Part shown: one piece after another, positions 58,801-64,000 of the stretch | Layout of the letters: each line of letters opens with the position of its first letter | Numbering within the stretch: the stretch's first letter is position 1 | Origin: Paenibacillus sp. NAIST15-1 | Lineage (GTDB): Bacteria; Bacillota; Bacilli; Paenibacillales; Paenibacillaceae | Assembly (NCBI RefSeq): GCF_001894745.1 | Contig: NZ_BBYF01000002.1 | Span: forward strand, 682,001 to 746,000 | Reading direction: 5' to 3' | Length of the DNA: 64,000 nucleotides | Notes under the pieces: generated by a model | The model's database searches: none | What the model was told of the DNA's origin: nothing | What the model saw: the letters and a program-made list of their open reading frames with translations, nothing else | Program-made: the position numbers and the translations under genes

Positions 58801-61800
58801 AGAATTGGCTGAAAGCTTACGTCAAAAAGCGCTGGAAGTTCTAGTTGTCAAACCGGGGAATGGGTATCGAGCCATCGGGAGGAACCGTTTTGAGATAGAC
58901 CCACAAAACCGGGATGACTACCGTCGGTTATGGGAGGGTTTAACCCAAAGAAACATTATACCGACCCGGATTGTGTACCATTGGACAGGCGAAAGTTTGG
59001 GACAGACTCTAACCGCAAGCAACGAACTTCAACGGGGGATTTATGGGTTGATGTATTTGACCCAAGCGATTATTGATCAAAAACAGGCCGATAGCATTCA
59101 ATTGCTATACGTGTACAGCGCCGGAACAGCAGGACGTCCTTTGCAGGCGGCGATTGGCGGATTTGCCAAGTCATTGCGGCTGGAGAATCCTAAGTTTATC
59201 TATAAATCCATTGAACTGGAAGTTGGTAGAAAGCCATTAAAAAATTGGCGCACACCGCTGGCGGAGATTATTCTATCAGAATTTCAGGCTGGGGATAATC
59301 CAACCCAAGTCAGATATGAAGATGGGCTCCGCTATGTGAACCAATTCAAAGAAGTCGCGGTGGATACAGAAATAGTCAGGGAACTGCCGCTGAAGGAACA
59401 CGGTGTATATCTAATCACCGGTGGCGCGGGTGGTCTGGGATTGATCTTTGCTTCATATTTGGCCGGGAAAGTCAAAGCGAAGCTGGTACTGACCGGACGG
59501 AGCTCCTTGTCCCCGGACAAAGAACAAAAGCTTTATGAACTGGAAGCCCTTGGCGCCCAAGTTATGTATGTGACCACGGATGTTACCAAGCCTGATGAAG
59601 TTGCGGAGTTGATCCGGAGTATTAAAGCTCGTTTTGGGCAATTGAACGGGATTATTCATAGTGCGGGAATACTAAGAGACTCCTTCATTCTTAAGAAATC
59701 AAGGGAAGAAATGGAGGAAGTTCTGGGGCCGAAAGTTTTTGGAACCATTAACTTAGATGAAGCGACTATTCAAGAGAAGTTAGACTTCTTTGTGTTATTT
59801 TCATCAACTGCCGCAGTACTTGGAAATTTAGGCCAATGTGATTACGCATATGGAAATCATTTTATGGATCATTACGCCCGCTGGCGTTCTGAAAATCAGC
59901 GCTCCGGTAAGAGCCTTGCGTTGAACTGGCCATTATGGCGGGAAGGCGGCATGCAGATCGGGGAGGATTTGGTTAGGTTAATGCAACAGACCATGGGGCT
60001 GGTTCCACTGGAAACCGGGAGGGGTCTTGAAGCTTTTGAGGTGGGATTAAAGGCTGATGTTACGCAACTCATGATCCTGGAAGGGGATACTGCGAAGATT
60101 CGTGCCTGGGGCAAGCCAGAAGCCCAGATTTCAAGTTCCTCTCAAGCTATGGTCGAACTTCCGAATCCTGAGGATGCCGGACTGCGGGTCAAAACCGAAG
60201 ATTTCCTTAAGGAAATCCTGGGCAGGGAGATTAAGCTGTCGGTGGACAAAATTAGTTCCCGGGAGCCTTTGGAGAAATACGGGATCGATTCGGTAATGGT
60301 CATGAGTTTAACCCAGGAACTAGAACGGGATTTTGGTGGATTGTCCAAAACTTTGTTTTTTGAATATCAAAACATCAGTGAACTTACCGGCTATTTTTTG
60401 AAAAACCACCAGCAGGTACTGGTAGAGAAATTGGGCGGCGGGGTGAAACTCGAACGTAAAGCCCATGCCCAACAAATAACAGAGCCGAGTACCAGAACTA
60501 TCAAGCGTTCACGATTTGCCAGTGATTCAGGAAAAATCGGGAACCTGGCAGAAGAAGATATCGCCATTATTGGCGTAAGCGGCCGTTACCCGATGGCGGA
60601 GAATTTGTCGGAATATTGGGAGAATCTGAAGTCAGGCAGGGATTGCATCACGGAGATACCTCCAGACCGTTGGAACTGGCGGGATTACCAAGCAGGGGAA
60701 CCTATTAGCAAATGGGGCGGGTTCATACCTGATGTGGATAAATTTGATCCCCTGTTTTTTAATATCTCACCTCGTGAAGCCGCATATCTGGATCCTCAAG
60801 AACGCTTGTTTATGGAGACAGTCTGGCATACTCTGGAGGATTCTGGTTATACGCGTGAGCAGTTGTGGAGCAAGAAGATTGGTGTCTTTGCCGGAGTAAT
60901 GTACGCCCAATATCAGCTATTTGGTGTGGAGGAAACCCTGAAGGGCAATCAAATGGCCCTGAACTCCATTCATGCATCTATCGCCAACCGGGTATCATAT
61001 TTCTTCAATTTCCATGGCCCAAGTATCTCCTTGGATACGATGTGTTCTTCATCCCTGACGGCGATTCATCTGGCCTGTGAGAGCATCCGGCGTGGGGAGA
61101 GCGAACTGGCCATCGCCGGTGGAGTCAACGCCATTATCCATCCGGATAAGTATATCGGATTGAGCCAGGCTAACTTCACTTCCAGTGATGGAAGGTGCAG
61201 GGCGTTTGGAGAAGGCGGTGACGGATATGTACCTGGCGAAGGAACCGGCGCAATACTATTAAAACCTTTATCTAAAGCTATTGCGGATGGTGACCAGATT
61301 TATGCAGTCATCAAAGGAAGCGCTGTGAATCACGGCGGGAAGACCAACGGTTATACCGTCCCTAATCCTAATGCACAAGGAGAATTAATCGCAGAGGTCT
61401 TTAAGAAATCCGGTATCGATCCAAGGACTATCAGTTATATCGAAGCTCATGGAACCGGAACAGCGCTTGGCGACCCCATCGAGATTGCAGGATTGAAGAA
61501 AGCCTTTGGAGAATATACCAGCGATAAACAGTATTGTTCGATCGGCTCGGCGAAGTCCAATATCGGCCACTTGGAATCAGCCGCCGGAATCGCAGGAATC
61601 ACCAAATTGTTACTGCAATTGAAGCATAAACAATTAGTGCCGTCGCTCCACTCTGAAGTTGTAAATCCGAATGTCAATTTCCAAGACTCTCCGTTTTATG
61701 TCCAGCGGGAATTGGCACCTTGGGATCAACCGTTGATTAACATCGGCGGGATTACTAGACGATATCCAAGGCGGGCGGGTATTAGCGCCTTTGGAGCAGG

Positions 61801-64000
61801 AGGATCTAATGCGCATATTATTCTAGAAGAGTATGAGAATCCGATCCATGCGGTGGCTCACGAGACTAAAGAACGATTGTTTATCTTTTCCGCCCGGAAT
61901 GAAGAGAGGCTGAAAGCACATATCCGCAACATGATAGAATTTTTAGACCGCACCGGGGTGAAGAATACTCTTGTAACCACTGACCAGTTCGACCTGCTGG
62001 ACAAACTCCGACAAGATCTGCTGCGGATCACCACGGAACTATTACAAATCAGTGAAGCGGAAGTATCTGCTACGGATGAGATCAACGAGTATGGACTGGA
62101 TCAGATAGGTTTGACCAATCTGGCCGGACGGATGAGTGAAATTTTGAATTTGGAGTTATCCGCCACCCTCTTCTCCGACTACGGGTCATTGGATGGGGTT
62201 GCTCAATATTTGGTTGGTACTTATCCGGCTGCACTCCGCCGCCTCTATCACGAACCGGAAGGTCGCGTGCAGCTGGAAACGGGGATCGAGGCATCCATAT
62301 CCCTAGAAGAAATCGCCTTTACCCTGCAAAGGCGGGAAGTGATGGAAGAGCGTTTGGCAATTATCGCATCGGATATTGATGAATTGCGGGATAAATTAAT
62401 GGGTTTCCTGGAGGATAAGACTGATATTCCGGGTTTATTTATGAGCATCCCCCAAAGTGAAGGTATTTCCAGGTTTTTAATGGACGGAGAAGAAGGTATG
62501 GAGTTTGTGAACCAGTTGTTCCGGAACCGGAAGCTTGCCAAGCTGGCCAGTGTTTGGGTGACGGGAGTGGATTTGGACTGGAAATTATTATATTCCGGTT
62601 CCTATCCGCGTCGGATTTCCCTGCCCTTGTATCCATTCAAACGGGAACGGTATTGGCTCGACCGCCGATCGCATGGAAAATTCGGGTTAGTTTCAGGGCG
62701 GATTCATCCTTTAATTGATAAGCTTCAGCCCGAATTAAGCCTTTGGTCCGAACTGGTTTATCAAAAAACAGTTCAAAGTTCCGAACCGCTGACAAATCAT
62801 TATCAAATATTGGGCCGGACACTGTTGCCAGGCATGAGTTGTTTGGAAATGGCATACAGCGCATTTAATCACACCCGGGGAGATAGGAACTTTATTTTAG
62901 CGGACGTGAGTTGGCGAAAACCTTGGGTAGAAGGTACGGCGACAGATGTAAGCATCAAGATCACCCATGATAATCAGCGGTTCTTATTCAGGGTCATCAG
63001 CAATAATAATGGACATTCCACGGTTCATGCCCAAGGGGAAATACAACAAATTGAAAAAACTTCTGCTATCGGGCAGCGAATATCCCCGGAGGCTGTAAAA
63101 GGGCGTTGTACCCGGAAGATGGATCGAGAAACGTTGGTAGAGGAATTGAATCGGACTGGACTTGAACTGGGATCGTATTATCAAATTATTCATGAAGTTT
63201 ATGCCAATGATTTCGAAGCATTGGGAAGCATCCGCCTGCCCGAGGCGTTTGAAAATGAAATGGAAGCTTATACGCTGCATCCGGCTATGTTGGAAGGCTG
63301 CCTGCCAATCATTGCGGCTTTCTTTGGCGGTAGTCCCGTTGCGGGACATCATCCTCTGCTTCCGTTTGCTATCAAGGCGGTGGAAGTTCTGCAGCCGGTA
63401 AGGGCTCAAGGTTACGCCTATTTTCAGCTAATAGGGGATAACTGTTTGAATATGGCGATTTTGGATGATTCCGGACAGGTCTGTGTGAAACTGCATAGCC
63501 TGGTGGTCAGGGAAATCACGGATCATTTTGAGTTTCACGGCCAAGGAGAAGGGTTCGTCATTTCGCCGGGAACTCCGGCAACGGAGGCTGTGGATGGGGA
63601 ACGGAAGCCGGTGGATGTTGAGCAACCAGGACAAGCTATCGCCCCCGCGTTACCTGCAACCCGAAGCGAAGATTTGCGGGAAAGTGCCAGAGATTACGTG
63701 CAAAGCCTGTTCGCCAAGATATTAAAAATTAGCAAAAACGATATCAATTCCCGAGAGAATTTCGATAAATATGGCGTTGATTCCATCGTGGGCATGGAGA
63801 TTTCCAAACAGCTTGAACGGGATTTCGGGACATTGCCTGTGACCATATTGATTGAGCATCCCACCATCGAAAAATTAAGCGCATATTTAGTAAGTCATTA
63901 TGGTAACGTCATCGAGGCCCGCGTGAGCATGTGCGCCGGGCCGCAAGTTAGCGAGGGAATATTCACAATTCCCGTGAATCTTTCTTCTGGGGATTCTACG
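52796..64000 (+). CDS. PKS E: trans-AT polyketide synthase, DH-ACP-ACP-KR of module 12, module 13, module 14 (3' partial)
   Basis: 3735 residues are visible and the frame is still open at the window end. Order: DH12 (1-290, His 23, Asp 198); ACP12a and 12b (Ser 370 and 480); KR12 (545-1026); KS13 (1067-1505, Cys 1234); DH13 (1679-1960, His 1710, Asp 1877); KR13 (1971-2441); ACP13 (2463-2549, Ser 2499); KS14 (2587-3014, Cys 2750); flanking linker with pseudo-ACP (3064-3153, Gln 3103); DH*14 (3302-3576, Tyr 3336, Glu 3500); ACP14 (3626-3703, Ser 3663). There is no AT. The DH-first start pairs with KS12 of PKS D, as PKS B pairs with PKS A. The two N-terminal ACPs are a recent duplication. Module 14 has no KR between DH*14 and ACP14. 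What follows ACP14 is outside the window; the last ~35 residues show no recognisable domain. Confidence 0.95.
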   Translation, partial: MVKPISINFSSMMTHDNIIVKSHQVHGVRIMPGVTFLDIICRGLQTQGFLLDQVVLRNLVFLKPIATDEEYDQEIQIAIEKNETTGNHGIITGKSRKVKNGQILGPEWDINLQGELHIHSEQLSQQIDIPLLKSHAHRVSNMEEAYADERKVNIVHHDFMKIQGKVYHGDGYCLAELHLSETAQPYLNYFYYHPAFLDSATIVPSFLFFKDKPSSSGEERPELKPFIPMFIESFWSGGNLAGKCYVYIREQQTDFVPGRDVIYADIELYNESGQRVAVLKKMTYKEIRSKAAITKLQTTTETTKSHHRPVTESNKTQGLLERVEGSLKEPGGVGQAEIEQDLQRMAAGLLGKLPESIRVEVPFYEQGLDSNHLLQLVRELEARLGRQLYPTLLFEYTNIRELAAFLVKENLGVSKPPITMAPSATTVPGDVGIESLSPATDSVSFEEIEQDLQRMVAVFINKAPETIRVDVPFYEQGLDSNHLLQLVRELEARLGQQLYPTLLFEYTNIRELTAYLLKEYGYAFPGSRSGKSPKQNLEEKSTVLFAAPMWEASPCNVTGLYPPGNNLLIFDTGHHFQSMLKERFGNDGSTRITLVKPGTHFQVAGDESFEINPHQPGDYLHLIQALKEQGTWPRKMIYFWASAPYESCSEMITAQMEQGLFSLFYLHRAMLEEKIKDKITIMVVSQSTTGPTSPLFGAIGGFAKSAFLENPIFNVQLVEFIHSSHGTVKAEQMADAIRRECQTESSGVEEIQYRGGERWVKRLQEKKSEHEVLVPVKKGGVYLITGGMGGLGQIFAEYLTQREQVRLVLTGRSVLNEEQQQQLRELGDGGSQVHYIPADISQRPAVDDLIVEIKALFHEIHGVIHCAGVTRDAMILKKTLSEMEVVLAPKVYGTVHLDEALAVEPLDFFVMFSSTAALFGNVGQSDYAYANSFMDHYAHWREALRTAGQRSGKTYAINWPLWEQGGMRVDESSRRWIQSQSGMIPLRNPEGIRAFEQIFSLPDPQVMVVGGDTEKIRQVFLQSHSKNEDLVNMPATAVEQDQRDYVMRKCGLESLEPVEIPSQDAEKPIAIIGLSGRYPMAPDIDTFWENLKSGKDCITEIPKERWDYRRYYDAEPGKEGKTYSKWGGFIDQVDCFDPLFFNISPREAEYMDPQERLFLEVVWQTLEDAGYTKTSLRKRKVGLFVGVMWSEYQLLGMERSEEMVAPMQAHASIANRVSYFFDFCGPSIALDTMCSSALTAIHLACDSIRKGESEVAIAGGVNLSIHPNKYLNLSRLRFTSSDGRCRSFGEGGDGYVPGEGVGAVLLKPLRKAMADGDQIYAVIRGSALNHGGTSSGYTVPSPISQANVISEALRRAQVDPRTISYIEAHGTGTSLGDPIEITGLTKAFQEYSDIDRDSRTQNQYCAIGSAKSNIGHLESAAGIAGLTKVILQMKYRQLVPSLHSGTMNAKIHFQQSPFYIQHELTPWKNPVIVENGNSKQYPLRAGISSFGAGGSNAHIILEEFTGPTRTSTAQMHRQIFVFSAKNKERLVAYAEEMVKYLQGSDRIGAPVDMAYTLQVGREAMEERLAVVATTLEELTRELQNFCAGKATIQHIHRGNCGAAALKTHTSVGSTEDLWNNGELEKLARLWVSGADIEWERLHTGPKPPRISLPTYPFTRERYWLPETANRSNRNGGLTGLHPVLDYNNSTFKEQSFVKIFTGNEFYLKEHIIGADKVLPGVIYLEMARAAGKLANSGSPVRKLKDIIWAAPVVMGSSSREVAIYLYPNDMLADYEVVSYGLDQQKIIHAQGRISYQDDSNKDLVNMDIEGIKRRCTRHQSRRECYREFKSHGFQYGPSFQTIREIWGTETEALSYLELPDELAGSLAEFDWHPSLMDGALQTVSGLIRKQDEGDGGLYLPFALGELELILPLPAKYYAHVEMAQDAAEKSKIIKFHITLADEQGRILARMHDFSLKAFADKQSGLLTESTLPIYYSTQWMEQEAELVTNTDLGMIVVFDDNEELAESLRQKALEVLVVKPGNGYRAIGRNRFEIDPQNRDDYRRLWEGLTQRNIIPTRIVYHWTGESLGQTLTASNELQRGIYGLMYLTQAIIDQKQADSIQLLYVYSAGTAGRPLQAAIGGFAKSLRLENPKFIYKSIELEVGRKPLKNWRTPLAEIILSEFQAGDNPTQVRYEDGLRYVNQFKEVAVDTEIVRELPLKEHGVYLITGGAGGLGLIFASYLAGKVKAKLVLTGRSSLSPDKEQKLYELEALGAQVMYVTTDVTKPDEVAELIRSIKARFGQLNGIIHSAGILRDSFILKKSREEMEEVLGPKVFGTINLDEATIQEKLDFFVLFSSTAAVLGNLGQCDYAYGNHFMDHYARWRSENQRSGKSLALNWPLWREGGMQIGEDLVRLMQQTMGLVPLETGRGLEAFEVGLKADVTQLMILEGDTAKIRAWGKPEAQISSSSQAMVELPNPEDAGLRVKTEDFLKEILGREIKLSVDKISSREPLEKYGIDSVMVMSLTQELERDFGGLSKTLFFEYQNISELTGYFLKNHQQVLVEKLGGGVKLERKAHAQQITEPSTRTIKRSRFASDSGKIGNLAEEDIAIIGVSGRYPMAENLSEYWENLKSGRDCITEIPPDRWNWRDYQAGEPISKWGGFIPDVDKFDPLFFNISPREAAYLDPQERLFMETVWHTLEDSGYTREQLWSKKIGVFAGVMYAQYQLFGVEETLKGNQMALNSIHASIANRVSYFFNFHGPSISLDTMCSSSLTAIHLACESIRRGESELAIAGGVNAIIHPDKYIGLSQANFTSSDGRCRAFGEGGDGYVPGEGTGAILLKPLSKAIADGDQIYAVIKGSAVNHGGKTNGYTVPNPNAQGELIAEVFKKSGIDPRTISYIEAHGTGTALGDPIEIAGLKKAFGEYTSDKQYCSIGSAKSNIGHLESAAGIAGITKLLLQLKHKQLVPSLHSEVVNPNVNFQDSPFYVQRELAPWDQPLINIGGITRRYPRRAGISAFGAGGSNAHIILEEYENPIHAVAHETKERLFIFSARNEERLKAHIRNMIEFLDRTGVKNTLVTTDQFDLLDKLRQDLLRITTELLQISEAEVSATDEINEYGLDQIGLTNLAGRMSEILNLELSATLFSDYGSLDGVAQYLVGTYPAALRRLYHEPEGRVQLETGIEASISLEEIAFTLQRREVMEERLAIIASDIDELRDKLMGFLEDKTDIPGLFMSIPQSEGISRFLMDGEEGMEFVNQLFRNRKLAKLASVWVTGVDLDWKLLYSGSYPRRISLPLYPFKRERYWLDRRSHGKFGLVSGRIHPLIDKLQPELSLWSELVYQKTVQSSEPLTNHYQILGRTLLPGMSCLEMAYSAFNHTRGDRNFILADVSWRKPWVEGTATDVSIKITHDNQRFLFRVISNNNGHSTVHAQGEIQQIEKTSAIGQRISPEAVKGRCTRKMDRETLVEELNRTGLELGSYYQIIHEVYANDFEALGSIRLPEAFENEMEAYTLHPAMLEGCLPIIAAFFGGSPVAGHHPLLPFAIKAVEVLQPVRAQGYAYFQLIGDNCLNMAILDDSGQVCVKLHSLVVREITDHFEFHGQGEGFVISPGTPATEAVDGERKPVDVEQPGQAIAPALPATRSEDLRESARDYVQSLFAKILKISKNDINSRENFDKYGVDSIVGMEISKQLERDFGTLPVTILIEHPTIEKLSAYLVSHYGNVIEARVSMCAGPQVSEGIFTIPVNLSSGDST
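53804..54360 (+). repeat. Direct repeat: duplicated ACP in PKS E
   Basis: Two ACP-coding copies start at 53804 and 54134 with an exact 330-nt (110-codon) offset. Long nucleotide stretches are identical apart from scattered, mainly synonymous changes, for example around YEQGLDSNHLLQLVRELEAR. This is much closer than any other domain pair noted here, so the duplication is recent or homogenised. Confidence 0.9.
55994..60440 (+). other. Module 13: KS13-DH13-KR13-ACP13
   Basis: KS13: Cys 56495 in DTMCSSA (Ala, as in KS5), EAHGTGT, SNIGHLE; the usual NHGGKTNGYTVPNP is NHGGTSSGYTVPSP. DH13 keeps His 57923, Pro and Asp 58424, with Ala for the motif Gly. KR13 has TGGAGGLG near 59420 and AGILRDS. ACP13 Ser is at 60290 (YGIDSV). 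Predicted product: olefin. Confidence 0.88.
61985..62254 (+). other. Pseudo-ACP inserted in the KS14 flanking linker (Ser to Gln)
   Basis: The ACP helix pattern (LRQDLLRITTELLQI, then LAGRMSEILNLEL) surrounds EYGLDQIGL, with Gln at 62102-62104 at the Ser position. It is the closest relative by eye of the KS6 and KS11 insertions. Confidence 0.87.
62699..63520 (+). other. DH-like domain DH*14 (catalytic His to Tyr, Asp to Glu)
   Basis: The first motif reads NHYQILGRTLLP. Aligned from the Pro, Tyr (62801) takes the His place, with a displaced His one residue before it. The second motif is HPAMLE with Glu at 63293. It is more divergent than DH*6 and DH*11. Confidence 0.8.

Larger units (their letters stand above)
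60554..63900 (+). other. Module 14: KS14-pseudoACP-DH*14-ACP14 (no KR)
   Basis: KS14 is intact (Cys 61043 in DTMCSSS, EAHGTGT, SNIGHLE). The linker carries the third Gln-type pseudo-ACP, resumes at EIAFTLQ and ends LPLYPFKRERYW near 62660. DH*14 is followed after about 50 residues by ACP14 (Ser 63782, YGVDSI). No nucleotide-binding TGGxGGLG motif is present, so a beta-keto intermediate or processing by a trans enzyme is predicted. Confidence 0.85.

Overview
The window lies entirely inside one giant trans-acyltransferase (trans-AT) type I polyketide synthase (PKS) operon. All genes are on the + strand. There are five multimodular PKS genes (the first cut at its 5' end, the last at its 3' end) and one small ParA-type ATPase gene between the second and third. 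The AGGAGG-like Shine-Dalgarno sites, moderate base composition and style of the KS-flanking linkers suggest a Bacillota host of the Paenibacillus/Bacillus kind; this is inference, as no taxonomic marker is present.

Layout: PKS A (1-13400, modules 1-3 plus a terminal KS4); PKS B (13419-23855, DH-ACP-KR completing module 4, module 5, then KS6 with a DH-like domain); ParA-like ATPase (23904-24719); PKS C (24712-39660, KR-ACP completing module 6, modules 7 and 8, then KS9-DH); PKS D (39657-52784, KR-ACP completing module 9, modules 10 and 11, then KS12); PKS E (52796-beyond 64000, DH-ACP-ACP-KR completing module 12, module 13, and module 14 without a KR). Gaps are 18, 48, -8, -4 and 11 nt, so the genes should be co-transcribed and partly translationally coupled. 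I see no promoter or terminator and no gap over 50 nt. No AT, ER, methyltransferase, adenylation/condensation or thioesterase domain is present, so malonyl loading must come from a separate AT outside the window. All fourteen KSs keep the catalytic residues visible here. The domain order predicts a long, mostly dehydrated (polyene-like) chain with a few retained beta-hydroxyls.

Most notable points: (1) a ParA/Soj-type ATPase gene overlaps PKS C, whose protein carries about 97 extra N-terminal residues opening with a ParB-like basic peptide, suggesting ParA-driven positioning of the PKS megacomplex; (2) three modules (6, 11, 14) carry a carrier-protein-like insertion inside the KS-flanking linker with the phosphopantetheine Ser replaced by Gln, and each is followed by a DH-like domain with the same double change, catalytic His to Tyr and Asp to Glu; (3) the KR Asp motif and the residue before the KS active-site Cys both agree with the predicted beta-processing, supporting a non-dehydrating role for these modules; (4) a KR-ACP-KS//DH-ACP-KR-KS unit occurs twice, at the A/B and D/E junctions.
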